Origin: Acidiphilium sp. PA | Lineage (GTDB): Bacteria; Pseudomonadota; Alphaproteobacteria; Acetobacterales; Acetobacteraceae | Reading direction: 5' to 3' | NCBI RefSeq assembly: GCF_026191915.1 | Contig: NZ_JAIMBY010000004.1 | Span: 186,001 to 250,000, forward strand | DNA length: 64,000 nt | Part shown: one piece after another, positions 17,736 through 26,678 of the stretch | Position numbering within the stretch: position 1 is the first letter of the stretch | How the letters are laid out: each line of letters starts with the position of its first letter | Made by a program: the position numbers and the translations under genes | Notes under the pieces: model-generated | The model's database searches: none | The model's input: only the letters and a program-made list of their open reading frames with translations | Told to the model about the DNA's origin: nothing

Positions 17736-18979
17736 TGCACCAACTCCCGCTGCCTGAGCGGGGCCAGGGCGAGCGCGCGGGCGACCACGGCGGTCCAGTC
17801 CCACACGGCGGCCGCACGGCGCGCGGCTTCACCCATCCGGAGGCGGCGCGCCGGCTGATCGATCAGCATCCGCAACGCTGCTTCGCAGGCCGCGGCATCG
17901 CCCGGCGGATACAGGATGCCAGTCACCTCGGGTGCGATCAGGCTCGCGATCTGGCCGATGCCGGGTGCGACCACCGGGCGTCCGGCCGCCAGCGATTCGA
18001 CGATTTTGAGCGGCGAGAAATAAAAATCCTGCTGGTCGTGATAGGGTGCCACCGTCACATCCATCACCGCCAGCCAGTCGGCAATATCATCGTGCGGCAC
18101 CCGGCCCGGCAGAATGATGCGCCCGGCGCAATCGAGTTGCTCGGCGCGTGCACGCAGCGCGGCAAGATCCGGCCCGTCCCCGACCGCAATCAGCCGTGCA
18201 TCCGGGCGGCTGCGCGCGAGTGTGGCAAACACGTCGAACAGAAAATCCACCCCGTGCCAGGGTTTGAAACTGCCGATGAAGCCGATCACCGGGGCCGCGC
18301 CGATCCCGAGCCGCGCCCGCAACGCCGCACCATCGCCGCCCGCCCGATACCGCGACAGATCGGCGCCGTTGGGCAGAACATACACATGGGCGGCATTGCC
18401 GCGTACACCGGTCACATGCTGCGCCACCGCCTCGGACACCGCGATGACCACATTTGCCCGGCGATACGATGCCGCCTGCGCCCGCCGCGCCACATCGATC
18501 AGCCGCAGATCACGAAACCGGGCCTGCTCCTCGATCAGCGGTGCATTGACCTCAAGCAGCCGCGGCACCCCGAAATGGGTCGCAATCCGCACGCCGGCCC
18601 GGCTGAACAAGGCGTGGCGCTCGTAAACCAGGTCTGGCTGAAACCCGATCCGCCGCAATTGCGCGATCAAGGCGAGCCGCACGCCCCGGTCATGCGCGAG
18701 GCGCGCCAGTTCGCGCCGGACCACCGGGTCATCGATCGCCGTGCCGGGCAGCCCGCGCACCATCGCTTCGGCCCGCAGCCGCGCGTCATCAGTGCGTACC
18801 GGGAGTTCGATGAGCCGCGCCGGTGGAGACGGATTGCCCGAGCCGGCGGTCGCGCAGGCCAGCACCACCTCATGGCCGAGCCGTGCGGCAGCGGTCACGA
18901 ACGACCGCACATGGACAGAAGCGCCCTTGTCACCCAGCACCGGCACGCCGCGGTCAGGATTGAAATACAGAATTTTCAT
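17732..18979 (-). CDS. Glycosyltransferase family 4
   Basis: A 415-residue GT-B glycosyltransferase. The N-terminal domain starts MKILYFNPDRGVPVLGDKGASVHVRSF, the glycine-rich acceptor loop of GT4 enzymes. The C-terminal donor domain has IGFIGSFKPWHGVDFL, LIAVGDGPDL, GRVPHDDIADWLAVMDVTVAPY and the EX7E-type segment FSPLKIVESLAAGRPVVAPGIG. The start overlaps the upstream glycosyltransferase stop by four bases. It probably adds a sugar from a nucleotide-sugar donor during surface glycan assembly; donor and acceptor cannot be told. Confidence 0.9.
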   Translation of the reverse strand: MKILYFNPDRGVPVLGDKGASVHVRSFVTAAARLGHEVVLACATAGSGNPSPPARLIELPVRTDDARLRAEAMVRGLPGTAIDDPVVRRELARLAHDRGVRLALIAQLRRIGFQPDLVYERHALFSRAGVRIATHFGVPRLLEVNAPLIEEQARFRDLRLIDVARRAQAASYRRANVVIAVSEAVAQHVTGVRGNAAHVYVLPNGADLSRYRAGGDGAALRARLGIGAAPVIGFIGSFKPWHGVDFLFDVFATLARSRPDARLIAVGDGPDLAALRARAEQLDCAGRIILPGRVPHDDIADWLAVMDVTVAPYHDQQDFYFSPLKIVESLAAGRPVVAPGIGQIASLIAPEVTGILYPPGDAAACEAALRMLIDQPARRLRMGEAARRAAAVWDWTAVVARALALAPLRQRELVQ

Positions 18980-20283
18980 CCCGCCGCCGCCACCGCCGGC
19001 GCGGTACAGACCAGCCCTGCGTCGGGCGGCGCGCAATCGGCACAGCCCATCAGCCCGTGCAGCCGCGTCGTCGTGGTCCACAAATCGAAATCCCGTTCGA
19101 GCAGGGCGCGCGCCGCAGCCGCCAGCGCCTGCGCCTGATCAGGATCGGCCAGCAGCCGGCCCATGGCATCGGCCAGGGCCCGGGCATCGCGCGGCGGCAC
19201 CAGCCGACCGGTCTCGCCATCGCGCACCACTTCGGGGATGCCCGATACATCGGTCGACACCACTGGCACCCCGATCGCCATCGCTTCGGCGATCACGTTC
19301 GGAATCCCGTCGCGATCACCGTCATCGGCAATCCGCGGTGCCAGGGCGAACAGCGTGGCGCTGCGGTACAGATCGATCAGGGCGGCATGGGTCATCGCCC
19401 CCTCGAGCGTCACCGTTCCGGTTAGATCGTGCCGCTCGATCAGTGCGGTGAGTTCCGCGTGCAGTGGCCCGGCGCCCACGATCATGCAGCGGAACGCCAC
19501 CCCGGCGTCACGCAATAATGCGCAGGCTTCGATCAAATCATCGTGACCCTTCTTCGGAACCAGCCGTCCCACCGAGAGAATGAGCGGGATCGGCGCCGCC
19601 CCGATCGCCGTACGCGCGGAAAAATGAGTTAGATCGATGCCGTGATAGACTAGGTTGATCTTATGAGACTCAGCTTCGCCCAGTAGATTGCGCAGATATT
19701 GCGCGTTATAGTCGGTGCACGTCGCAACGAAGCTGGCCGCCCGCGCCCGCCGGGAGATCACCTGCTTCGGCGTCAGGTAAAGGTCCTTGGCATGCGCGGT
19801 GAAACTGAACGGAATCCCGGACATCAGGCTGGCGAACCGCGCGACCGCCGCGGGAGCGTTGGCGAAATGGGCATGGATATGCCGGATACCGCCGCGCCGG
19901 CAGGCGGTCGCGACAAAGCCGGCGCGGGTGAACTGCTTCCAGACCGAAAGCGGTGTCGGCGACTGCACCGACCACCAGGCGGCACGGCCGAACGCCCCCG
20001 CATAGCGCAGTGGTGCGGCCCTGATTGCGGCGGCATGCGCGCGAACCAGGTCGACCCACGCGCCAGCCATCGGCACCGCACGTACCGGCGCACGCACCTC
20101 GGCCACCATGGCGTGATGCGGCGGCGGCTCCGGCGGCAGGAGCGAGAAGATTCGCAGATCTGCCCCCAGTCGTTCCATCGCACGAATTTCATTTAGAATG
20201 AAGGTTTCCGTAAGACGCGGATAGCGCTTCATGATGTACGCGACCGGTCCCGAGGCCATCGCTGCTGGGGGCATGGCGTTCAT
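18976..20283 (-). CDS. Glycosyltransferase family 4
   Basis: A 435-residue GT-B enzyme. YIMKRYPRLTETFILNEIRAME near residue 16 is the signature of the colanic/amylovoran-type GT4 group. IRHIHAHFANAPAAVARF and FSFTAHAKDLY follow in the N-domain. The C-domain has ILSVGRLVPKKGHDDLI, MIVGAGPLH, and DGIPNVIAEAMAIGVPVVSTDVSGIPEVV, which carries the EX7E motif. Four-base overlaps join it to both neighbouring genes. A Cys pair (CADC) sits close to the C-terminus; its meaning is unknown. Confidence 0.92.
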   Translation of the reverse strand: MNAMPPAAMASGPVAYIMKRYPRLTETFILNEIRAMERLGADLRIFSLLPPEPPPHHAMVAEVRAPVRAVPMAGAWVDLVRAHAAAIRAAPLRYAGAFGRAAWWSVQSPTPLSVWKQFTRAGFVATACRRGGIRHIHAHFANAPAAVARFASLMSGIPFSFTAHAKDLYLTPKQVISRRARAASFVATCTDYNAQYLRNLLGEAESHKINLVYHGIDLTHFSARTAIGAAPIPLILSVGRLVPKKGHDDLIEACALLRDAGVAFRCMIVGAGPLHAELTALIERHDLTGTVTLEGAMTHAALIDLYRSATLFALAPRIADDGDRDGIPNVIAEAMAIGVPVVSTDVSGIPEVVRDGETGRLVPPRDARALADAMGRLLADPDQAQALAAAARALLERDFDLWTTTTRLHGLMGCADCAPPDAGLVCTAPAVAAAG

Positions 20284-21641
20284 GACGCATCCCCGATCAA
20301 GGCAGGGATCATGGCACCCAGGTGCGTTGCAACCCGTTCCGCGCCATTGAGGTCGAGCGCCGCCCAGGACGCCGCCTGCGGCGGCGGCGCCGCCAGAACC
20401 CGCGGTAGCAAATGCGCCAGATCATCGGCCAGATCCGGGCCGGGAACGATCGTCTGCACCACGCCAAGCCCGGCCAGAAGTGATGCCCTCATCAGTTGCT
20501 CGGCGCGCGGTGCGGCGCGCGGCACCAGTATCGCCCGCTTGCGGGTGGCGATGATTTCCGCACTGGTGTTGTACCCCGCCATCGCAACAACGAGATCGGC
20601 GGCACGCAGGCTCGGTATCAGATCGGTCGTGTGGTCGACCAGTTCGATGTCGGCGCGCCCGCCAGCAGCCAGCACCAGCGCCGCCTTCTGCGCTTGCGGC
20701 ATCAGCGGGCCAGTGACGATGGCGGAATGCAGCGCACCGGCCGGCATGCGGTTCAGCGCCCCGATATAAGCGTTCATCAGAAAAAACCCGTCGCCGCCGC
20801 CGCCGGCCGTTACCAGCGCAACCGGCCGCCCTGCCGCTTTCGCCGCTGTCCAGCAGATCGCCTGCGGACCCGCACCGGCGAGGCGGCACGGGGCGTCCGG
20901 CGCGGCGACAACATGCCCGCAGTACTGCACGTGCTCGGCAATCCGCCCACGCAAACCGTAGCCGGCCGCCACATCGAACAGCGCTTTGCTCCCATAGACA
21001 AAAATTTCATCATACGCTTGGTCCAGCAATTCAGGGATTTCCTGCTCCTGCCATAGCGCCTTGACGGTGTCCGGCGCATCCAGAATGTCGCGCAACCCCA
21101 GGATCGTGCGGGTCGCCGGTAATTCGCGCCGGATCAGCGCGAGCGCCGCGAGCAATTCGCCGTTCATGCCGGCCGGCGCGTGATCGACCAAGAACACATC
21201 TGGCCGGTGGCGCCAGACCGCCTTGAGAATCAGCGCTTCGCGATAGCCTTTGGTCATCGCGAAGCTCGATCTCGGATCGCGCGAGCGATAGTGCTCCACT
21301 CCGGTTTTCACGACGGGAGGCAACGCCTGCACCTGCAGGCCGCGCGGCAAACTCCAATCACTGATCACTGGCGAACCGGTGAGCAGGCGCACAGAAAACC
21401 GACCTCCGTGCGCCAGTAAGCGATCGGCGATCGCTAGGTTGCGCCGCAGATGCCCTAATCCAAAGGTGTCATGCGAATAAAGCAGGATCTTGATTTTGCG
21501 ATGCGGTACCCGGACGGGCGCATTACGGACGACACCGGCGACGCCGGTGCTGGAGTCTCGCCCTTCGAACGGTGCCGAGATGGACATTGCGTCACGCATA
21601 AGACTGGCAGCCGCGAGAGAATGATTCATTGGAACGCCCAT
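20280..21641 (-). CDS. MurG-like/GT28-type glycosyltransferase
   Basis: About 453 residues, similar in layout to the predicted glycosyltransferase group with a GT28-like C-domain. IKILLYSHDTFGLGHLRRNLAIADRLL (about residues 50-76) is the glycine-rich acceptor loop, LVTAGGGGDGFFLMNAYI begins the nucleotide-sugar domain, and VVAMAGYNTSAEIIATRKRAILVPR is the donor-binding loop. It is the first gene of the six-gene operon (21641 to 14480) and overlaps the next by four bases. The start is uncertain: methionines at 21641 and 21629, and others further in, precede the conserved core by about 45 residues. Confidence 0.82.
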   Translation of the reverse strand: MGVPMNHSLAAASLMRDAMSISAPFEGRDSSTGVAGVVRNAPVRVPHRKIKILLYSHDTFGLGHLRRNLAIADRLLAHGGRFSVRLLTGSPVISDWSLPRGLQVQALPPVVKTGVEHYRSRDPRSSFAMTKGYREALILKAVWRHRPDVFLVDHAPAGMNGELLAALALIRRELPATRTILGLRDILDAPDTVKALWQEQEIPELLDQAYDEIFVYGSKALFDVAAGYGLRGRIAEHVQYCGHVVAAPDAPCRLAGAGPQAICWTAAKAAGRPVALVTAGGGGDGFFLMNAYIGALNRMPAGALHSAIVTGPLMPQAQKAALVLAAGGRADIELVDHTTDLIPSLRAADLVVAMAGYNTSAEIIATRKRAILVPRAAPRAEQLMRASLLAGLGVVQTIVPGPDLADDLAHLLPRVLAAPPPQAASWAALDLNGAERVATHLGAMIPALIGDAS

Positions 21642-21811
21642 CCACGAATTGTGATCGTGATTAACTTATCGTGGGATAAAGTTCCACGGTCAAGTGATTT
21701 GTAATGACTGTCCGATGACACGTCCGCCAAAAAGCTTCCGACGCGCGCAGACGCGGCGCGCCAGAGGCGCCAATCCGCAATTATTTCAATGAGTTGAATA
21801 TATCGGGAAAA

Positions 21812-22585
21812 TCAGAAACCGGCTGTCACGCCAAAACCTAGACCGACCGACGGACTATTCGCGGTCAGGCCACGATCGACATAGGCCTCCAAGCCCCAAA
21901 TCGGGCTCAAAGTGACATTATAGGCCGCAACGATCGAGTCAGTCGGGCGAACATGGTACTGAAACGCGCTGTGCCCGATGAAAACGGCAGTGAGATATTG
22001 CTGCTGAGCCAAGGCGATACTGGCACCAAGTTGATATGTCACAGCGTTACGCAGCCTGAGTCCGTGGGCGCGACCGTTGAGGCGATAGCCGATTTCAGCA
22101 TAGGGAAAAATCCGCGTCCCGACCCGCCAGCTGAACCGCGTGCCCAGCTCGCCATCTACCCGTCCGGTGCCAAGCCCACGCGTTCGCGAAGCAAAAGGTA
22201 TTTTGATTTTGATCAAAGGCCTGATCGAAGGAGTCAAGCCCTGCCCTGGCAACACCCGGTATTGTGCACTGATCCACGCATCACCCAGCCCGCGTCTCAG
22301 CGCGGTACTTTGGCGGTCTCGCAGCACCGTACCACCGCTCAGGAGCCCCGCTCCGGCCACCGCCACATAGGGTATTTCGATGCGAACTCGCAATAGATTC
22401 TCGCGGTAGATGATCGCAAGCGGCAGATTGTAAATCCGAAACCCGTGGGCCGCTCCGAAGCGACCCGTGAAATACGATGGCTCGAGGCTGATGCGGAACG
22501 GTCCCGGTGTTGCCGTCTGTGCCTGAGCGCCCGCCGTACCGGTCGCCAGACCAAGTACAAGAAGAATACGCGTCCGCCTCCCCAT
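21812..22585 (-). CDS. Outer-membrane beta-barrel protein
   Basis: A 257-residue exported protein. The start MGRRTRILLVLGLATGTAGAQAQ gives a clean signal peptide; an in-frame methionine 15 codons upstream would spoil it. Alternating strands (LRVRIEIPYVAVAG, SIRPLIKIKIPFAS, RIFPYAEIGYRLNG, NAVTYQLGASIALA) end in a terminal Phe (FGVTAGF), the outer-membrane barrel sign. It lies upstream of the glycan operon on the same strand, with 170 bases between. It has the same overall design as the barrel gene at 15082, but no close sequence similarity was seen. Confidence 0.68.
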   Translation of the reverse strand: MGRRTRILLVLGLATGTAGAQAQTATPGPFRISLEPSYFTGRFGAAHGFRIYNLPLAIIYRENLLRVRIEIPYVAVAGAGLLSGGTVLRDRQSTALRRGLGDAWISAQYRVLPGQGLTPSIRPLIKIKIPFASRTRGLGTGRVDGELGTRFSWRVGTRIFPYAEIGYRLNGRAHGLRLRNAVTYQLGASIALAQQQYLTAVFIGHSAFQYHVRPTDSIVAAYNVTLSPIWGLEAYVDRGLTANSPSVGLGFGVTAGF

Positions 22586-22805
22586 AAAACCCGCACGTCT
22601 CCCACCAGATCGCCTACAGAGCCGATACATTCACGAAAATCATGTCGTTTCAATGGCCGGATCGTCGTATAAAAACTTGAACTTCTACCAAAATCGTGTA
22701 TGTGGGTAAAAGTTACACGCATGAACGGATGCCGTTAGGTATAAACTGGTTCATAGGCCTATCCCGATTGAGTCCCCGACAAACGATCGTCATGAGTATT
22801 GCCTG

Positions 22806-23633
22806 ATGGAGCTTGACCTCGAAACGATGTTGAGGCGCGTCCTACGTCCGCTCATCGCATATCTGATGCGGCGGGGCGTCGGCTACATCGCCATGCGCGA
22901 CTTGCTCAAGCGCGTGTTTGTCGAGGAAGCCTTGAAAATCCACAACGGCGATGAAGCCGCGACCGACAGCCAGATTAGCCTGATAACCGGCATCAACCGC
23001 CGCGAGGTCAAGCGCTTGCGCGACGAAACGACGCGGCCCAGCCCGACAGAGCGAGATCCAATGGCCGGCATCAACATGGCCGCCCGTGCGGTCGCCACCT
23101 GGGTGTCGGTCCCGGCATTCCGCAATGCCGCCGGTGAACCCCGTCCGCTCGCTGCGCATGGCGACGGCACCACAACCAGTTTCGACGATCTGCTCCGCGC
23201 CGCCAAAATTGATGTTCGGGCTCGCACCGTGATCGATGAATTGCTCCGCGCCGGCGTCGTCGAACAAGACGCCGACGAGCGACTCCGATTGCTGCGACCC
23301 ACCTACACACCCGCCGCCCCTCGTGAAAAAATGCTCTTCCTCGCCTCAAACGTCAGCGACCATCTACGCAGCGCGTTTCATAACCTATCCAGCTCGGACA
23401 CGCCGTTCATCGAGCGCGCCCTGTTCCACAACGCCATCCGCGCCGATCGGTTGGACGCCGCCCGTCCGATTTTGGCCGACATGGCGGACCGCCTGCTTCG
23501 CCAGGCGAACGAGCGTCTGATGGACAGCAACCTTGCCAGTACCGATGCCGAAACCACGCCGGCAGCCGGGACGTTTCGCCGCCTTCGTCTCGGCGTATAC
23601 TATTACGAAACCGACTCCGAGGACCGACCGTGA
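22806..23633 (+). CDS. DUF6502 family protein
   Basis: A 275-residue cytosolic protein whose N-terminus (LRRVLRPLIAYLMRRGVGYIAMRDLLKRVFVEEA) and following winged-helix-like stretch SQISLITGINRREVKRLRDE (about residues 54-73) match the family known as DUF6502 (family name from memory). The helix-turn-helix look suggests DNA binding, but the role is not established. Its TGA overlaps the start of the DUF5666 gene, and this pairing recurs in Proteobacteria, so the two very likely work together. Confidence 0.78.
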   Translation: MELDLETMLRRVLRPLIAYLMRRGVGYIAMRDLLKRVFVEEALKIHNGDEAATDSQISLITGINRREVKRLRDETTRPSPTERDPMAGINMAARAVATWVSVPAFRNAAGEPRPLAAHGDGTTTSFDDLLRAAKIDVRARTVIDELLRAGVVEQDADERLRLLRPTYTPAAPREKMLFLASNVSDHLRSAFHNLSSSDTPFIERALFHNAIRADRLDAARPILADMADRLLRQANERLMDSNLASTDAETTPAAGTFRRLRLGVYYYETDSEDRP

Positions 23634-24889
23634 TGCGCCAACCATGGGTCAACCGCAGCTTTGCCCTGGTCGCGCTGCTGATCACTGTCTGGGCCGCAAC
23701 TTCGACCTCCGGCCGTGCCCAGGTCGAGGAAACCGGCGGCATCGGCGGCACAGGTATCCGTGCGTCAACCGGCGAGGAGACCGGCGGTATCGGTGGAACC
23801 GGCGTCCGCGGGCGCGCAACGCCGATCGTCGGGTACGGCCCGATCCAACGTTTCGGTTCCGTCTTTGTAAACGGACGCGAATACGCCATCTCCGGCCAAA
23901 CCCTGGTTACGATCAATGGTCGCGCAGCACCCGTCGCGGCCTTGCGGATCGGTGACATTGCAAAAGTCCGTGGCGTTCTCACCGGACCGCACACCGGCCT
24001 CGCACTGAGCATTTCTATCCGCGATGCAATCATCGGCCGCGTCACCGCCGTCGCCGGCCAGGGCAGCGCCTTCACAGTGCTCGGCCAACGTGTGGTTGCA
24101 GCCACGACCGGTGAACCCTTTTCAGGCATCCGGCCGGGCGATACGGTAGCGGTCTCAGCTCAGCGCTTGTCAAACGGCTATTGGGCGGCGCAGCGGGTCT
24201 CGGTACTCCCACCGAGCGCTATGTTCCGCCTGGAGGCAATGGTCACCGCCGTTAAATCCGGGATCGTTGCGGTGGCAGGCACGCCGGTCAGCGCCTCACC
24301 CCGCCTCACCGCCGGCCTGCGGCCTGGCGAGCGTGTCGCCGTTACCGGCACCATGACCAATGCCGGCTTGCGCGCCGCCAGCCTGACCCGCCAGCCGATC
24401 GTGCTTGGCGCGCCGGGCACCCGGGTTGAGGTGCAGAACTACTTTCGAACCCTCGTTGGGGGACGCATTGTCGCTGCCGACGGCATGGTGGCGACTGGCG
24501 CGTCACCCAAAGTCGAGCTTAACGGTCTCGCCTCTGTCGAAATTGATGGCCGCGTCACGGCGCCAAACACCATCGCGATCGAGCACATCGATATCGACAC
24601 GCCGGTCGCTCCGGACCTTTCTGGACCTGGCATCAACCATGCGGAGGGGGCCACCCAGACCGAAAGCCAGGAGCCGGGTAGCGATGTGGTGGAGCCGCAA
24701 TCCGGAACGGACACCGAAATAACGCCGCCTGACGATGTCGGTGCGCCGGTTGAAATCGAACCTCCTGAACTCGAGGAACCGGTCCCTCCAACCCCCGATA
24801 TCGAACGGCCGGACATCAGCCCGCCGCACATCGATACGCCGAGCCCCCATGTGGACCCGCCCGAAATCGAGGGGCAGCCCGACCACTGA
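23633..24889 (+). CDS. Exported DUF5666 domain protein with GGIGGTG repeats
   Basis: A 418-residue secreted protein. A signal peptide (about residues 8-29) is followed by two GGIGGTG motifs (one in VEETGGIGGTGIR, one in GEETGGIGGTGVRG). Then come several OB-like DUF5666 repeats of the form SVFVNGREYAI..GQTLVTINGR, IGRVTAVAGQGSAFTVLGQRV and AMVTAVKSGIVAVAGTPVS. The last 90 residues are rich in Pro and Glu/Asp and probably disordered. ATG (23633) overlaps the previous stop (TGATG); a GTG at 23630 is the alternative. It is probably periplasmic or surface-located; function unknown. Confidence 0.8.
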   Translation: MRQPWVNRSFALVALLITVWAATSTSGRAQVEETGGIGGTGIRASTGEETGGIGGTGVRGRATPIVGYGPIQRFGSVFVNGREYAISGQTLVTINGRAAPVAALRIGDIAKVRGVLTGPHTGLALSISIRDAIIGRVTAVAGQGSAFTVLGQRVVAATTGEPFSGIRPGDTVAVSAQRLSNGYWAAQRVSVLPPSAMFRLEAMVTAVKSGIVAVAGTPVSASPRLTAGLRPGERVAVTGTMTNAGLRAASLTRQPIVLGAPGTRVEVQNYFRTLVGGRIVAADGMVATGASPKVELNGLASVEIDGRVTAPNTIAIEHIDIDTPVAPDLSGPGINHAEGATQTESQEPGSDVVEPQSGTDTEITPPDDVGAPVEIEPPELEEPVPPTPDIERPDISPPHIDTPSPHVDPPEIEGQPDH

Positions 24890-25093
24890 GAGCCCGAGCT
24901 CGAACCGCACCGGCCACAACGGTGGGCCAGCGCCCGCGGCCGCGTGGCACGGTCATTTACCGATCGCGCATATTCATATTTTAAGTGCATAAGTATTAGA
25001 GTGATTACCCAACTTAATGCATTGCTACGGAGGAGTTACTTGACGAGCCAGAGCAGGGGACCCCCTGCGTCGTTTGATCAAGGAGAGATTACC
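24890..25093. other. Leader region with hairpin before a small secreted-protein gene
   Basis: About 200 bases, AT-rich in the middle. Near its end is a perfect hairpin GCAGGGG/CCCCTGC (25053-25068) about 25 bases before the ATG at 25094. GGAGGAG at about 25029-25035 precedes a TTG that could start a longer product, in frame with the small protein. The hairpin could control translation or mRNA stability. No known riboswitch was recognised. Confidence 0.45.
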
Positions 25094-25315
25094 ATGCGTA
25101 AATTTGCCCTTTTTGCGTCGGTTCTGAGTATTGTCGGTGCGTTTGCTCCGGTTGCTGCTAACGCCGACGTCGGCACCGCGATCTATCAGCCCAGCCCGAT
25201 CATCGTGAAGGCGCACTCCAGCAAGGCTGCCGTCCACAACGCCAAACTGGCTGAAGGCCGCACGATCCACGCCGATCAGCTGAAGGCGATCGCACGCAAC
25301 CGCGTTGCTGCCTGA
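25094..25315 (+). CDS. Small secreted protein, unknown function
   Basis: A 73-residue product starting MRKFALFASVLSIVGAFAPVAANA, a textbook signal peptide cleaved before DVGTAIYQ. The mature part (about 49 residues) has no cysteine, is basic and His-containing, and matches no family I know. AAGGAGA lies seven bases upstream of the ATG, a strong ribosome site. A second tiny secreted protein gene follows after 77 bases and a terminator closes the pair, so this is a real transcription unit. Confidence 0.72.
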   Translation: MRKFALFASVLSIVGAFAPVAANADVGTAIYQPSPIIVKAHSSKAAVHNAKLAEGRTIHADQLKAIARNRVAA

Positions 25316-25392
25316 ACGACCATCGCGGCCAGCCGGTCTCCGGCCGGCCGCACACACCACCGATCGATCAGCCCCCCTCAAGGAATGGTATC

Positions 25393-25593
25393 ATGACCAA
25401 ATTTTCTACCTTTGCAGTACTTGCAGCCACCCTCAGCTTTGCAATGCCCGTCATCGCCCAAGCTGCGCCGACCGCTGCCCAACAGGACCGGCTAGTGCAG
25501 AAAATCAACAATGCCTATGGCACCCAGTTTCCGGTGCACCCGCACGCCGTCAACGCCGCGACCTCCAGTCACCAGACGCAGGCGGGCGCCTGA
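25393..25593 (+). CDS. Small secreted protein, unknown function
   Basis: A 66-residue product: signal peptide MTKFSTFAVLAATLSFAMPV...AQA cleaved before APTAAQQD, and a mature part of about 42 residues, rich in Ala, Gln, His and Asn and without cysteine. The ATG is preceded by AAGGAATGG. It resembles the neighbouring small protein in design (signal plus short hydrophilic tail) but not clearly in sequence. A rho-independent terminator lies 120 bases downstream. No function can be given. Confidence 0.68.
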   Translation: MTKFSTFAVLAATLSFAMPVIAQAAPTAAQQDRLVQKINNAYGTQFPVHPHAVNAATSSHQTQAGA

Positions 25594-25713
25594 TAAGCAG
25601 AACTGACGAGTATCAACAATCAGATCAGCAGCCTCGCTGATATCCCTGATCCCGCCTCGGAGATCGCCCCGCCTGTCTGAGCGGACGAACTGGAAGTCGG
25701 GTCGTGGGCTCAG

Positions 25714-25752
25714 GCTCAGGGGAAGCAAAGTGCGTCCCCTGAGCGTCTTTTT
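25714..25752 (+). terminator. Rho-independent terminator after the small secreted-protein genes
   Basis: A nine-base perfect stem, GCTCAGGGG (25714-25722) with CCCCTGAGC (25736-25744), is followed by GTC and five T. It is oriented for the plus strand and lies between the small-protein genes and the convergent methyltransferase gene. Confidence 0.9.
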
Positions 25753-25793
25753 ACACTTCAAGCGCATACACCTTTGGCATCGGCCCCCGTCGC

Positions 25794-26678
25794 TCACCCT
25801 CGCACAGGGACCCTGCCGATCGCAATGAAATCTGAAGAGAATCCGAAATTATCGTTATCGATCGACCGATCCAGGGCCGCAATCGCGTCATCGAACGCGG
25901 CCGCCGTGATCAGGCCGGCGCCGATCAGCGCCTCGCGATAATTGAGGTAATACGCCTTATGATGTGCCTCGAGCTCATGGTTGCGTCCGTAATAGGTACC
26001 CAGTCGAACACGCGGCACCGACAGGACCTGCAATTCAGTCAACCCGGCAGATCGAAACAGATGATACAGCCGTCGCCCGATATGCCGCCCCGCTCCGGTC
26101 GACGCCTGCAACTGCCGGATCGCTGCGTTCAATTGCTCCAGAACCGGCGCCTCCTCGGGATAGGACAGCCAGGCTCCGTCATCGACATCCATTACGGCCA
26201 CCCGTCCGCCCGGCGCCGTCACCCGGATCATTTCAGCCAGCGCCGCCGCGGGCTGATCGAGGTGCTGAAACAGAAATCGCGACACTGTCAAATCCTCACT
26301 CGCAGACGAAACCGGCAGCCGATACGCCTCGCCGCGCCGGCTCTCGATCGCGCAGCCGAGGCGTGCTGCGAGGTCCTGCAGCAGCGCGATGCTCTGCGCA
26401 TCCCGATCAACCGCGATAATCTGCGCCTCCGGTCCGCACAGCCATGCGATATCGAGGCAGAGCGCACCCGTCCCGGCTCCCACGTCCAGCACTCGGATCA
26501 TGCCGCGCGTAAGCCCGAAGGCGGGCAGCACCGCGAGCCGGTGCATATGGGTGTGTATGGTCTGGCGCAGTAGCCAGTCGAGTGCGCCGCTATGGGGCAA
26601 CAGCGCCGATGTCGCCTCGCGCAACCGCCCCATCCATTCTTGCGTTGCAGCGGCATCAAGCATCATGTCAAAGTCCAT
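25794..26678 (-). CDS. Class I SAM-dependent methyltransferase
   Basis: A 294-residue methyltransferase. Motif I VLDVGAGTGALC is at about residues 63-74, followed by the acidic strand end IIAVDRDAQS, motif II region EDLTVSRFLFQHL and post-motif MIRVTAPGGRVAVMDVDDG. The start MDFDMMLDAA is chosen because the upstream in-frame residues have no family look. The N-terminal 50 residues (LLPHSGALDWLLRQTIHTHMHRL) are helical and may bind the substrate, which is unknown. It is convergent with the small-protein unit and divergent from the HerA-like gene. Confidence 0.85.
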   Translation of the reverse strand: MDFDMMLDAAATQEWMGRLREATSALLPHSGALDWLLRQTIHTHMHRLAVLPAFGLTRGMIRVLDVGAGTGALCLDIAWLCGPEAQIIAVDRDAQSIALLQDLAARLGCAIESRRGEAYRLPVSSASEDLTVSRFLFQHLDQPAAALAEMIRVTAPGGRVAVMDVDDGAWLSYPEEAPVLEQLNAAIRQLQASTGAGRHIGRRLYHLFRSAGLTELQVLSVPRVRLGTYYGRNHELEAHHKAYYLNYREALIGAGLITAAAFDDAIAALDRSIDNDNFGFSSDFIAIGRVPVRG

